Shown piece by piece: positions 7,870 to 17,485 of a stretch of DNA of 64,000 nt. The stretch is taken from contig VCCI02000001.1 of NCBI GenBank assembly GCA_005938025.2, forward strand, positions 2,046,001 through 2,110,000, written 5' to 3'. This DNA comes from Inquilinus sp. KBS0705. Lineage in GTDB: Bacteria; Bacteroidota; Bacteroidia; Sphingobacteriales; Sphingobacteriaceae. A model generated the notes under the pieces. It was not told the DNA's origin, did no database searches, and worked only from the letters and a program-made list of their open reading frames with translations. The stretch's first letter is position 1; each line of letters opens with the position of its first letter. The translations under genes were made by a program, and so were the position numbers.

Positions 7870-10800
7870 ATGCTTAAACTTTTTTCTCAAACTACATTTC
7901 TATTCTTCTTTTTAACATTATCAGTTGGTGCAGCTAATTGTTTTGCTCAAGAGCCGCCTGTAAACCAGCCTTTACTTTCGGGCTTAACCATATCAGGCAA
8001 ACAGTTGGTGCCAGGCTTTGACCGCAATACATACAATTACTCGGTTGATAGCGTTGGGTTTGAGGTAAGCTCATTAATGTTAACGCCGTTAACGGACAGT
8101 ACTGGCCTTAACATTAAAATTGAGGGCATTACGATTGCCTCAGGTATCCCGTTAAATATACCGCTAACCGTTGGGCAAAATGCTATCAATATAATTATTA
8201 CCGGGCCCGATAGCGTAGTAGCAGCAACTTATACAATTAATGTATACCGTAAAAAAAATATCCTAACCGCTATTGTGCTAAGCACGGGTACGCTGTCGCC
8301 GGCATTTTCACCCGATTCGCTTAATTATAAGGTAACTGTACCATTGGCTACTTCATCCATAAAAGTAACGCCAACTGCCAACGCCATCGCGGCGGCTATT
8401 AAAGTTAACGGAGATATCGTGCTATCTGGCAACCCTTCAAATAACCTTACTTTACAGCTTAGCCCTACGCCCATTAGTGTAACTATACAAACTAGCGACG
8501 ATATTGTAAAAACGTACAATATCACGGTAAAAAGGCTTGGCGCAACGGCCCTGTTAAGCAATCTTACATCAAACGTAAGTTTCTCTACCCTATTTGATCC
8601 AACTACTTTTAACTACACCGCCACAGTAAGCGACGATATAAGCAGTATAGCGCTATTACCAATTGTAGCCAATTTAGGCGCAAGCATACAAGTTAACAAC
8701 TTACCTGTATCCGGCACCCTTATATTACCCCTTACGCTGGGCAATAATACGATAGCTATAAAAGTGACCGGAACAGATGCAGCAGTAAAAACCTATACGC
8801 TATTGATAAATAAATTGGCTGGTAAAACCAGGTTATCCGGCATCAGTTTAAGTGCCGGCACAGTAACGCCCGTATTTAACTCACAAACCTTTAGCTACAC
8901 AGCCAAGGTGGGCGCCGAGGTTAATGAGATAAACATACAGCCGCTGGTAGCTAACGATAGCGTAAACGTAACTATAAATGGTGTTGAGCATGACAGAAAC
9001 GCCGTAGTAAAAGTGCCGCTTAACGTGGGCACGTCAAATACTTTTACCATACAGGTAGCCGCGGCCAATTCACCAACTACAACCTACACCCTTGTGGTAA
9101 ACCGCGATGCGTATCCGCCCGCGCCAGCCATTAATACGGGTAGCGTGCTGGTGTACCAGGGCAAATCGGGTGTTAATTATTTGTATAGCGTTTCGGTGCC
9201 GTTTGAGCAAACCTATGTTTCGCTGGGCGCAGTCAAATCAATCCTTAACGGAATTACTACAAACCCGCCAAATACCAATACCGGCTATAACAGCTCTATA
9301 AAAGTGGGCGTAAACACCTTAGTGGTGCAGCCGCAGGGGGTAGACTACCAGTATACCATTACCATAACACGCGCTAAACAAAACCAAACCATAACGCTTG
9401 CAGCCCAAAGCAAAACCTATGGCGATGGGGATTTTTCACCTGCTACTGCCTCATCAAAACTGGCAATAACTTACAATAGCAGCAACAACAATGTGGCTAC
9501 CATTGTAAATGGTAAAATACATATAGTAGGGGCAGGTACAGCTAACATTACCGCCAGCCAGGCAGGTAATGATATATATAATGCAGCAACAAGCGTAATC
9601 AAAGCGCTTACCATAGCCAAAGCGCCACAAACTATTACGTTTGGCCTGCTTACTAGGTTTGTAACAGACGCTGATTTCAGCCCGTCAACAGCATCATCCG
9701 GTTTGTCAGTAACATATAGCAGTTCAAACTCCAAAGTAGCTATCATTACAAATAATAAAATACACATTATTGGTGCAGGGACATCAACAATAACAGTAAC
9801 GCAGGCGGGTAATGATAATTTCAGTGTAGTTAATGCAAGCAACGCCCTAACAGTAAACAAGTTGCCACAAACAATAAAAGTTGTAAAATGGGTGTCATCC
9901 ATTGGCGATTCGGCATTTGTTGTTGCAACGGCATCATCAAATCTTCCTGTTTCATTAACATTGATGGAGTCGCTTCCTAAAGATGTTTATACTATCATAG
10001 GCAACAAGATCAAACCTAATAATACTAAGGCAGGGAACGCAAGATTTTATTTAAAACAGCAAGGGAACGCCATATATGCCGCAGCTCGTTCTTTTTCTGT
10101 GGTAACCGTCGTTACACTAAAACAACAAACCATCACATTCAATACGGAAAGTAAAAATTATGGCGACCCTGATTTTATTCCAGCCGTAAATTCGTCCGGA
10201 CTACCTCTAACATTTTATACGTTAAACAGCGAAATAATCTCGGTGGTTAATAATAAGTTTCATATAATAAAGCCGGGTAAAGCAGAAATAATTGCAAGTC
10301 AATTTGGTACTAAAGAGTATGAACCAGCATCAAATAGAGTGGTTATGGTTGTAAATAAGGGTATTCAAACACTCCAATTTAACACTGCTAATAAATACAT
10401 AGGCGATGCGGACTTTTCTCCAGCTATCATAAGTTCGTCATTACCCATCAGCTATACCAGTTCAAACCCTAACGTAATTTCTGTCATCAATAATAAACTG
10501 CACATCAATGGCGCTGGCGAAACCAATATTACAGCTACGCAATCGGGTAACGCATACTACACTGCAATACAACATGTAACCCGTACTATAACGGTAAATA
10601 AGGCAAGCCAAATTATTACTTTTCCAACGGTCGCCAAAAAATACGGCGATGCCGATTTTTCACCTGCCGCAGCTTCATCCGGTTTACCTGTTGCCTATAC
10701 CAGTTCAAATGCAAAAGTAGCTACTATTGTTAGCGGCAAGCTACATATTACAGGTGTGGGTACGGCAACCATTTTTGCCAGCCAGGCCGGTAATACTACA

Positions 10801-11403
10801 TATACCGCGGCAAAAAGTATCACTCAAACACTTACAGTAATTAAAGCGCCGCTTACCATAACCGCCGATAACAAAACCAAAAAAGCAGGCCAGGCCAACC
10901 CGGCGCTAACGGCAACCTACAAAGGCTTTGTTAATGGAGATGATAAAAATGACCTCGGCACCCAACCCAAACTGGTAACCACGGCGGTTACATCGTCAAA
11001 AGCAGGCAGCTATGTTATTACTGCAAGCGGAGCTGCGAGTAGTAATTATCTAATTACTTATGTAGCCGGTAAACTAACGGTGGCTGCATCGTCGGTAAAG
11101 TTGAATGATATTGATGTGCCTGCACAACCCATAGTTAGCAGCGCCCTATCGCCCAATGGCGATGGTATAAACGATGTGCTAAACATTGCCAATATCCAAA
11201 ACTATCCGGATAATACTTTAAGCGTAATGGATGTTAACGGAAACAGCGTTTACGAGGTAAAAGGATATGATAACCAAAACAGAGTATTTGACGGGCACTC
11301 CAAAAAGGGGGCAATGCAAAAACCGGGGACGTATTACTACATCCTTACTTATAAAGACAGTACCGAAAGTAAACGGTTAACGGGGTATATCCTTATTAAA
11401 TAG
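7870..11403 (+). CDS. giant repeat adhesin with T9SS type B sorting domain
   Basis: A 1177-residue surface or secreted protein. A Sec signal peptide (1-27) is followed by four clear and one degenerate cadherin-like beta-sandwich repeats (starting near 36, 130, 226, 318 and 422; each has LS-x-L then F-x-YN and ends in TYT-I-V). Six Ig-like (Big_2-type) repeats start near 503, 586, 664, 750, 833 and 913, with signature QTITF...YGDADFSPA.ASSGL. An MBG-type domain (LTITADNKTKKAGQANP, about 993-1080) comes next. The C-terminus (1088-1177, SPNGDGINDVLNI ... GYILIK) is the gliding-motility-associated domain that directs export by T9SS. The third Ig-like repeat is the most diverged. The preceding sigma/anchor pair may control it. 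Confidence 0.9.
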   Translation: MLKLFSQTTFLFFFLTLSVGAANCFAQEPPVNQPLLSGLTISGKQLVPGFDRNTYNYSVDSVGFEVSSLMLTPLTDSTGLNIKIEGITIASGIPLNIPLTVGQNAINIIITGPDSVVAATYTINVYRKKNILTAIVLSTGTLSPAFSPDSLNYKVTVPLATSSIKVTPTANAIAAAIKVNGDIVLSGNPSNNLTLQLSPTPISVTIQTSDDIVKTYNITVKRLGATALLSNLTSNVSFSTLFDPTTFNYTATVSDDISSIALLPIVANLGASIQVNNLPVSGTLILPLTLGNNTIAIKVTGTDAAVKTYTLLINKLAGKTRLSGISLSAGTVTPVFNSQTFSYTAKVGAEVNEINIQPLVANDSVNVTINGVEHDRNAVVKVPLNVGTSNTFTIQVAAANSPTTTYTLVVNRDAYPPAPAINTGSVLVYQGKSGVNYLYSVSVPFEQTYVSLGAVKSILNGITTNPPNTNTGYNSSIKVGVNTLVVQPQGVDYQYTITITRAKQNQTITLAAQSKTYGDGDFSPATASSKLAITYNSSNNNVATIVNGKIHIVGAGTANITASQAGNDIYNAATSVIKALTIAKAPQTITFGLLTRFVTDADFSPSTASSGLSVTYSSSNSKVAIITNNKIHIIGAGTSTITVTQAGNDNFSVVNASNALTVNKLPQTIKVVKWVSSIGDSAFVVATASSNLPVSLTLMESLPKDVYTIIGNKIKPNNTKAGNARFYLKQQGNAIYAAARSFSVVTVVTLKQQTITFNTESKNYGDPDFIPAVNSSGLPLTFYTLNSEIISVVNNKFHIIKPGKAEIIASQFGTKEYEPASNRVVMVVNKGIQTLQFNTANKYIGDADFSPAIISSSLPISYTSSNPNVISVINNKLHINGAGETNITATQSGNAYYTAIQHVTRTITVNKASQIITFPTVAKKYGDADFSPAAASSGLPVAYTSSNAKVATIVSGKLHITGVGTATIFASQAGNTTYTAAKSITQTLTVIKAPLTITADNKTKKAGQANPALTATYKGFVNGDDKNDLGTQPKLVTTAVTSSKAGSYVITASGAASSNYLITYVAGKLTVAASSVKLNDIDVPAQPIVSSALSPNGDGINDVLNIANIQNYPDNTLSVMDVNGNSVYEVKGYDNQNRVFDGHSKKGAMQKPGTYYYILTYKDSTESKRLTGYILIK

Positions 11404-11410
11404 ACCATTT

Positions 11411-11435
11411 AAGCCCTTCATGTGCGGGGCTTTTT
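11411..11435. terminator. hairpin between convergent adhesin and permease genes
   Basis: AAGCCC / GGGCTT stem with a 10-nt loop and a TTTTT run on the plus strand, beginning 8 nt after the adhesin stop. It overlaps the last codons of the convergent permease gene. Confidence 0.6.
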
Positions 11436-12705
11436 ATTTAAACCTGATGGCTTTTACCGGCGATATACGGCTAACCAGCATAGATGGTATGACGAGTACC
11501 AGCAGGCAAATTGTTAGCGTGCCAATATTAAGTAATAGCACATCGCTCCAGTCTATTTTAATGGGTACAAAGGTCATGTAGTAGCTGGCCTGGTCAAGCT
11601 TAAAAAAGTGTGTAGCCCCCTGGAAATAGCCAAGCCCAAGGCCCAGTAAATTCCCCAAAAGCAATCCCACCCCTATTAAGTAAGCTGCGTTGTATAAAAA
11701 TATCTTTTGAATAAGCCAGTTACCGGCGCCCATGGCCTTAAACATGCCTATCATGGCGGTGCGTTCCAATATCATTATCAGCAAGGCCGATATCATGTTG
11801 ATAACCGCTACAGCCGTCATTAGCACCAGCATTACTACGGTGTTTACATCCAGCAGGCCCAGCCACTCAAATATGGTGGGGTAATTATCTGTTATGGTGT
11901 ACGATCGCAGATAAACCGGCAATTGATTATCAATATCATTGGCTGCTGTGTTTATCACATCAAAGTTTTTTACTCTTACTTCGTAGCCGCCAACTTCGTG
12001 GTCATTCCAGTCGTTAAGGCGTTTTATAAGGCTAAGGTTGCCTACAACAAAGGTTTTATCCACCTCGTCAACGCCTACGTTAAATATGCCTACAATTTTC
12101 AATTTTCGTTTGCGCGGCGGGTCCTGTATAAAGTACATCAGCAGGTCATCGCCTGCCTTTAGCTTTAAACGGTTGGCTGTTATCTGCGATATCATTATCT
12201 GCGTATTAGCCGCAACCGAATCTTTAAAATCGATAACCATGCCGGCCACCAGCGCTTTTTTAAGATACTCCCAGTTGTATGTTTTATCTACTCCCTTTAA
12301 AACTACGCCCTCAATTTCGCCGTTGGCTTTAATAATACCGGGTTTTGTAGCGTAAGGTGTAATGCTGTAAACGCGGCTAAGCTTGCCAACTTTATTTAAA
12401 ACATTGGCGCTATCGGTAAATGACGAGTTTTCGTACGAATTGTTCAAGTCGGCCTTTACAATTTGGATATCGCCAGAAAAACCTCGAACTTTTTCGCGTA
12501 TCTCCTGTTTAAATCCCTTTATAACGGCTAACGACAGTATCATTACCCCAAGGCCCAGCATTATCCCAATTATGGCTATGCGCACAATTAATTTGGAAAA
12601 CGTACGCTTTGATTTAAACGTAATACGACTTGATATAAACCCGGCGAAACTCAATGCAGAATGATTTTTGTACCTTCGCAAATATGCGTTTTTAGTACTA
12701 AACAT
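11434..12705 (-). CDS. LolC/E-FtsX family ABC transporter permease
   Basis: A 423-residue integral membrane protein with the MacB/LolC layout: one transmembrane helix near 40-62 (IVRIAIIGIMLGLGVMILSLAVI), a large periplasmic domain (about 65-270, with FSGDIQIVKADL), then three helices in the FtsX domain (about 275-300, 325-350, 385-410) and the conserved tail SRISPVKAIRFK. The family extracts lipoproteins from the inner membrane together with an ATPase (LolD) that is not encoded here. The first in-frame ATG is used; the residues before FAGFISSRI are not typical and a later non-ATG start is possible. Confidence 0.85.
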   Translation of the reverse strand: MFSTKNAYLRRYKNHSALSFAGFISSRITFKSKRTFSKLIVRIAIIGIMLGLGVMILSLAVIKGFKQEIREKVRGFSGDIQIVKADLNNSYENSSFTDSANVLNKVGKLSRVYSITPYATKPGIIKANGEIEGVVLKGVDKTYNWEYLKKALVAGMVIDFKDSVAANTQIMISQITANRLKLKAGDDLLMYFIQDPPRKRKLKIVGIFNVGVDEVDKTFVVGNLSLIKRLNDWNDHEVGGYEVRVKNFDVINTAANDIDNQLPVYLRSYTITDNYPTIFEWLGLLDVNTVVMLVLMTAVAVINMISALLIMILERTAMIGMFKAMGAGNWLIQKIFLYNAAYLIGVGLLLGNLLGLGLGYFQGATHFFKLDQASYYMTFVPIKIDWSDVLLLNIGTLTICLLVLVIPSMLVSRISPVKAIRFK

Positions 12706-12747
12706 ACTGCTTTTAAATTTGCTTTACATTATAAAATTATAATTAGG

Positions 12748-13977
12748 ATGAAGTTATTAATGCCAATTATTGCGCTGGGCAGTATTATTTTAAGCTGTAA
12801 CAACTATACCAAAACGCTTACCAACAACACTACCCGCCCTGCTGCCGATACTGTAAAAAGCGCCAAAGCCATTATACCCGCTGCCGAGCAGGTACCTGTT
12901 TACATTGCTTACCTTAAGGGTAAAAACGTGGGCATGCTGGTAAACCAAACATCGGTTATAGGCCCTAAAAAAACACCCGTGGTTGATAGCTTGTTAAAGG
13001 CAGGCATCAGCATCAAAAAAATATACGGCCCCGAGCATGGCTTTAGGGGCGATGCCAGCAATGGCGCTACCATTAATAACGACATTGATAAAGCTACCGG
13101 CCTGCCGGTGATATCGTTATATGGCAAGCACTACAAACCCACCCCCGACGACCTTAAAGGCATCAACCTGATGGTGTTTGATGTGCAGGATGTTGGCACC
13201 CGGTTTTATACGTATATATCTACCCTGCATTACCTGATGGAGGCTTGCGCCGAAAACAATATCGAGCTGATGATACTGGACAGGCCGAACCCTAACGGTT
13301 ACCTGGTTGACGGCCCAACATTGGATACTGCCTACCGCTCGTTTGTGGGTATGCACCCTATACCCGTATCGCACGGAATGACCATTGCCGAATATGCCCA
13401 AATGATAAATGGCGAAGGCTGGCTAAAAAACAAGATGCAATGCAAGCTTAAAATAATTAAGATAGCCAACTACGCGCACAACATGCGCTATGTTTTGCCG
13501 GTTAGCCCATCGCCTAATTTAAATTCGGCACAGTCGATATTGCTGTACCCGCACATCTGCTTTTTCGAGGGCACTAACATTAGCTTGGGCAGGGGCACCA
13601 TGTTCCCTTTCCAGATACTGGGCAGCCCTTTGCTAAAAGACAAGTATAGTTTTTCGTTTAAACCGGTAAGTATACCCGGAATGAGCGAAAACCCGCCCCT
13701 AAAAGACCAGGTTTGCTATGGCATCGACCTTAAAAATTACAATATGCAAACCATCCTGAGTAATGGAAGACTTAATTTAGCATGGTTGATAGATATGTAT
13801 AACCAGTACCCGGATAAGGAGCACTTTTTTATCCCCTATTTTACTAAACTGGCAGGCAGCAAAACATTGCAGCAGCAAATAGTAGGAGGTAAAACCGAGG
13901 CCGAGATACGTGCCAGCTGGGAACCATCGCTATCGGCATTTAAAGTAACACGCGCCAAATACCTGTTGTATAAATAG
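12748..13977 (+). CDS. namZ: DUF1343 exo-beta-N-acetylmuramidase (NamZ-like, GH171)
   Basis: A 409-residue lipoprotein; the signal MKLLMPIIALGSIILSC decides the start at 12748. A longer frame from 12661 would run into the divergent permease gene. Family motifs are YGPEHGFRGDASNG (about 99-112), FDVQDVGTRFYTY (about 150-162) and DRPNPNG...VDGP (about 186-198). NamZ of Tannerella forsythia, from this family, removes terminal MurNAc from peptidoglycan fragments, and recycling of muropeptides is the likely role here. It is divergent from the permease across a 42-bp gap. Confidence 0.85.
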   Translation: MKLLMPIIALGSIILSCNNYTKTLTNNTTRPAADTVKSAKAIIPAAEQVPVYIAYLKGKNVGMLVNQTSVIGPKKTPVVDSLLKAGISIKKIYGPEHGFRGDASNGATINNDIDKATGLPVISLYGKHYKPTPDDLKGINLMVFDVQDVGTRFYTYISTLHYLMEACAENNIELMILDRPNPNGYLVDGPTLDTAYRSFVGMHPIPVSHGMTIAEYAQMINGEGWLKNKMQCKLKIIKIANYAHNMRYVLPVSPSPNLNSAQSILLYPHICFFEGTNISLGRGTMFPFQILGSPLLKDKYSFSFKPVSIPGMSENPPLKDQVCYGIDLKNYNMQTILSNGRLNLAWLIDMYNQYPDKEHFFIPYFTKLAGSKTLQQQIVGGKTEAEIRASWEPSLSAFKVTRAKYLLYK

Positions 13978-14033
13978 GCACAGCGGCGGTTTTCGTTCTT
14001 AACCATGGCTTAGGGCCATTATGTAAAAGGTAT

Positions 14034-14951
14034 ATGAGAATTATATTTATGGGTACGCCCCAGTTTGCAGTAGCATCGCTTGATGCCTTAATTAAAGCAG
14101 GTTGCGATGTAGTTGCCGTAGTAACCGCACCCGATAAACCTGCCGGCCGGGGGCAAAAGGTAAACCAATCTGCCGTTAAGCAGTATGCTGATGCCAATGG
14201 CATTAAATGCCTGCAGCCCGAAAAGTTGAAAAATTCGGATTTTTTGACAGAACTGCAAGCCCTGCAAGCCGATCTGCAAGTGGTGGTAGCCTTTAGAATG
14301 CTGCCCGAAGTAGTTTGGAACATGCCGCCAAAGGGCACTATTAATTTGCATGCCTCTTTATTGCCCCAATACCGTGGTGCTGCCCCTATTAACTGGGCCA
14401 TCATCAACGGCGAAAAGGAAAGCGGCGTAACAACCTTCTTCTTAAAACACGACATTGATACCGGCGATATATTATTTACCGAAAAAGTTACCCTAACCGG
14501 CACGGAAACCGCCGGCGAGCTGCACGATCGCCTGATGAACAAAGGCGCAGGATTGCTGGTAAAAACGGTAAAGGGTATCGAGAGCGGCCGCTATAACGAA
14601 CACCCGCAGGAGCAACTGGCCGAAGGGATAGAACTAAAGCATGCCCCTAAAATATTTAAAGCCGATTGCCTGGTTGATTTTAACCAACCTGCCGAACATG
14701 TGTATAACCTTATACGCGGACTAAGCCCATCGCCTACTGCCTATACCCTGCTCAACGATAAGGTATTAAAAATATACGGTGCCGAATATGAGCTTACCGA
14801 ACCTGGTATAGCCGCCGGCGGCTTTATCACCAACAACAAAACCCACCTTAAATTTGCCACCAAAGATGGTTTTGTAAGCCTTACCGATGTGCAGCTGGAA
14901 GGCAAAAAACGCATGGGGATTGAAGAGTTTTTGAGGGGTAATAAATTGTGA
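14034..14951 (+). CDS. fmt: methionyl-tRNA formyltransferase
   Basis: A 305-residue enzyme that formylates Met-tRNAfMet using 10-formyl-THF. The N-terminal motif is IFMGTPQFAVASLDALI. The catalytic segment is HASLLPQYRGAAPINW (about 105-120, with the Asn-His pair just before it), and DIDTGDIL (about 140) contains the catalytic Asp. The C-terminal OB-like domain begins near residue 205 (FNQPAEHVYNLIRGLSPSPTAY). Length is standard. It lies 56 bp after the NamZ-like gene on the same strand. Confidence 0.96.
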   Translation: MRIIFMGTPQFAVASLDALIKAGCDVVAVVTAPDKPAGRGQKVNQSAVKQYADANGIKCLQPEKLKNSDFLTELQALQADLQVVVAFRMLPEVVWNMPPKGTINLHASLLPQYRGAAPINWAIINGEKESGVTTFFLKHDIDTGDILFTEKVTLTGTETAGELHDRLMNKGAGLLVKTVKGIESGRYNEHPQEQLAEGIELKHAPKIFKADCLVDFNQPAEHVYNLIRGLSPSPTAYTLLNDKVLKIYGAEYELTEPGIAAGGFITNNKTHLKFATKDGFVSLTDVQLEGKKRMGIEEFLRGNKL

Positions 14952-14979
14952 TAGTCGTTTTCTAATACATCCAAAAGTT

Positions 14980-14987
14980 TACTTTTG
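14980..14987 (+). promoter_or_regulatory. -7 box TACTTTTG of the DUF3050 gene
   Basis: Exact TAnnTTTG match ending 17 nt before the ATG at 15005. Confidence 0.55.
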
Positions 14988-15004
14988 CCGTTATATAATA
15001 TATC

Positions 15005-15799
15005 ATGACATTTACCGATAGCCGAATAGCCCGCTTACAAGCCGAGATTGCCCCCTTACGCCAACAGTTAATAAGCCACCAATTATACAATCACATAAAC
15101 AGCATAGACGATTTGCATGTTTTCATGCAGCATCACCTGTTTGCTGTTTGGGATTTTATGTCGTTACTTAAGGCTTTGCAACAAAACCTAACTTGCACCT
15201 CCCTGCCGTGGATGCCCGTAGGCAATGCCAACACCCGCTACCTTATTAACGAAATTGTAACCGGCGAAGAAAGCGATGTTGACCATACCGGCCGCCGTAC
15301 CAGCCATTTTGAATTATACATACAGGCAATGGAACAAGCCGGCGCCGATACATCGGGCATTGTATCGTTGTTTTACCAGCTTAGCAAATATACGGATGTT
15401 ACTACCGCCCTAAAAAACGCGGATATACCCATTGCAGCCTACAACTTTGTTAAACACACCTTTGAGGTGATAGCCACCAATAAAAGCTTTTTACAGGCCG
15501 CCGTATTTACGTTTGGCCGCGAGGACCTGATACCCGGCATGTTTATAGAAATGGTTAAAAAGCTAAACGGCCAGCTACCCGGTAAGGTGGAGATACTGCT
15601 ATACTACCTGGAGCGCCATATAGAGGTTGACGGCGACCACCACTCGCAACTGGCCTACCAAATGACCGCCGAACTGTGCGGCGATGATGAAAATAAATGG
15701 ATTGAAGCAACCACCGCAGTTAAACAAGCCTTACAAGCACGCATAGCGCTATGGGATGGCATCCTGACTAATATAAAAGCGGAAGTAGTGGAAGGGTAA
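15005..15799 (+). CDS. DUF3050 family protein (heme-oxygenase-like fold)
   Basis: A 264-residue soluble, mostly helical protein matching the DUF3050 pattern: [22 protein letters not shown] (about 38-59), [17 protein letters not shown] (about 80-91), [13 protein letters not shown], and a C-terminal [14 protein letters not shown] (about 200-212). The conserved His and Glu residues suggest a metal-binding helical bundle of the heme-oxygenase-like superfamily. No substrate is known to me. It has its own promoter box. Confidence 0.82.
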   Translation: MTFTDSRIARLQAEIAPLRQQLISHQLYNHINSIDDLHVFMQHHLFAVWDFMSLLKALQQNLTCTSLPWMPVGNANTRYLINEIVTGEESDVDHTGRRTSHFELYIQAMEQAGADTSGIVSLFYQLSKYTDVTTALKNADIPIAAYNFVKHTFEVIATNKSFLQAAVFTFGREDLIPGMFIEMVKKLNGQLPGKVEILLYYLERHIEVDGDHHSQLAYQMTAELCGDDENKWIEATTAVKQALQARIALWDGILTNIKAEVVEG

Positions 15800-15823
15800 T
15801 AATAAAATTATGTAATTTTAATT

Positions 15824-16285
15824 GTGCCTAATACTTATACTCAACTTTATGTACATATAGTTTTCGCTGTTAAAAATCGTTCGGCATTGTTAAATGCTGA
15901 ATGGGATGAGCGGTTAAGGTTATATATTACAGCAACTGTACAAAACAACAATCATAAAATATTGGCAATAAACAATATGCCCGACCATGTACATGTTTTT
16001 ATCGGACTTAATCCCTCCCAATCCATTTCAGATTTGATGAGATTAGTTAAGGGAGATTCTTCTGAATGGATAAATAAAACAGGGTTAACCTCTTCCAAAT
16101 TTCAATGGCAGGAAGGATACGGCGCATTTAGTTATAGTAAATCGCAGATTAATAGTGTTGTGAAATACATAGCTAATCAGCAGGATCACCATAAAAAAAT
16201 TACATTTTTAGACGAGTACAGGAAGTTGCTTGTTAATTTTGATATTGAATTTGACGAACGCTACATATTTAAACAGCCAGAGTAA
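15824..16285 (+). CDS. REP-associated tyrosine transposase (IS200-like TnpA/RAYT)
   Basis: A 153-residue Y1 HUH single-strand transposase starting at GTG. The HUH metal motif is DHVHVFIG (about 50-57) and the catalytic Tyr lies in GAFSYSKSQINSVVKYI (about 100-116). It has no accessory TnpB. Downstream (16290-16540) a cluster of REP-like palindromes has an overall inverted-repeat layout, as seen for domesticated RAYTs that act on REP sequences. The frame is intact, so it may be active. It begins 24 bp after the DUF3050 stop. Confidence 0.85.
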   Translation: MPNTYTQLYVHIVFAVKNRSALLNAEWDERLRLYITATVQNNNHKILAINNMPDHVHVFIGLNPSQSISDLMRLVKGDSSEWINKTGLTSSKFQWQEGYGAFSYSKSQINSVVKYIANQQDHHKKITFLDEYRKLLVNFDIEFDERYIFKQPE

Positions 16286-16289
16286 ACTT

Positions 16290-16540
16290 GGTTTAAGGGT
16301 AGCACCTACGGCGCAAAATTACTTCTCCTGCTGTTTGCTACAAAGCGGTTATCCCTACGGGATATCTACTGTGATTAAACTGTCTATATAAAAAAATGCT
16401 ATGCTGTTTTATAGAGCTATCACTTGATAGTAACCAGTCTTTATAGATAATCGCTTTAAAGTTCCGTAGGAACTACCGCTTTGTAGAAATATGATTAACG
16501 AAACCAATTTTTGCCCCGTAGGGGTTACCCTTAACCAACC
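16290..16540. repeat. REP/BIME-like palindrome cluster beside the RAYT gene
   Basis: The block has nested inverted repeats. Outer arms are 16290-16320 (with GGTTTAAGGGTAGC) and 16506-16534 (with GGTTACCCTTAACC). Inner arms are a perfect 12-mer, CTACAAAGCGGT at 16338-16349 and its complement at 16475-16486. Three small palindromes share a GTA/TAC centre: ATCCCTACGGGAT (16351-16363), GTTCCGTAGGAAC (16461-16473) and CCCCGTAGGGG (16514-16524). A fourth, looser copy is in the left outer arm. Together they could fold into one cruciform-like structure. Confidence 0.85.
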
Positions 16541-17374
16541 TTACAACTTATTCAACTCATCCATTAGCCCTTTGCTAACGCGGTTAAAGTAGCGTTTTAC
16601 GCCGTAGCCCATTACCCATTGTATGCCTTTGCTGGCGTTGGTTAAAAAAACCTCGTCGGCTTCGTTTAATACTTCGGCATTTATTTGGGCCTCGGTTACA
16701 GGTATGCCATTGTCAAGGGCCAGCTTTATTACTACCTGGCGCATCACACCTTCAACACAGCCCTCGCTTAGCGCCGGGGTATACAGGTGGTTTTGGTACC
16801 ACACAAACAGGTTAGAGCTGTTGGCTTCGCACAAAAAGCCGTTTTGGTTTAGTAAAAAAACATCATCCAGCCGGTTTTGCTGCTTATACAGGGCGGCCAT
16901 CACATAAATAAGCGAGTTACATGTTTTTATGTTTGACAGGTAGTTGAACGGCTTGGGCAGCTCGCTAAAAACATCCATTATCAGGCCCTTGTCGTTTAAA
17001 AAATAGCGGGGCTCGTCAAGGGGTTGCAGCTCAAGGCAGTAGCCCATTTTGTTTTGGCTTGGGGTATATAAACCTTCGGCATCGCGGTAAACGGTAAGGC
17101 GCAGGCGGCCATGCTTTACCTTGTTGCGGCGGGCAAGCTCCTCTACCTTATCTTTTAAAAACCAGGTATCGGCCTGCGAATAGCCATCAATTTTAAGCGC
17201 TTTCATGCCTTTTTGCAGGCGCTGGGCATGCAATTCGGCAAATTTTAGCTTGCCTTTCATCAGCCGCATACTTTCAAACAAGCCATCGCCATATTTAAAT
17301 GCACGATTGGCCACAGTAAGCAACTGGCTCTCTGCAGGTAATATCTCTCCGTTAAAATTGATGTAAACAGGCAT
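16541..17374 (-). CDS. class IV aminotransferase / aminodeoxychorismate lyase-like
   Basis: A 277-residue PLP enzyme of fold type IV. ANRAFKYGDGLFESMRL (about 21-37) is the family N-terminal motif, the PLP Lys lies in SNIKTCNSLIYVMAA (about 150), and EANSSNLFVW (about 185-194) is the C-terminal PLP-phosphate motif. Both 4-amino-4-deoxychorismate lyase (PabC) and small branched-chain or D-amino-acid aminotransferases look like this. A PabC role would complement the PabB-like protein at 33755, but the two genes are 16 kb apart, so the choice is open. Confidence 0.8.
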   Translation of the reverse strand: MPVYINFNGEILPAESQLLTVANRAFKYGDGLFESMRLMKGKLKFAELHAQRLQKGMKALKIDGYSQADTWFLKDKVEELARRNKVKHGRLRLTVYRDAEGLYTPSQNKMGYCLELQPLDEPRYFLNDKGLIMDVFSELPKPFNYLSNIKTCNSLIYVMAALYKQQNRLDDVFLLNQNGFLCEANSSNLFVWYQNHLYTPALSEGCVEGVMRQVVIKLALDNGIPVTEAQINAEVLNEADEVFLTNASKGIQWVMGYGVKRYFNRVSKGLMDELNKL

Positions 17375-17485
17375 TATTAATGTGCAGTTTTTAGCTGTGC
17401 AAATTTGCAGATTTCTGTTGGTAAATATTACAGCTAATAACGCTGATGCTGTAAATTAGATTGCCTTAATTTAAATTTATTACCA

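Noticed and set aside
12670-12677. TACCTTCG as a promoter for the NamZ-like gene
   Set aside because: It lies inside the first codons of the divergent permease gene, 70 nt from the chosen start, and is not an exact match.
13940-14542. 200-residue minus-strand frame across the start of fmt
   Set aside because: Its translation is Cys/Ser-rich with no motif, and it conflicts with fmt, whose motifs are complete.
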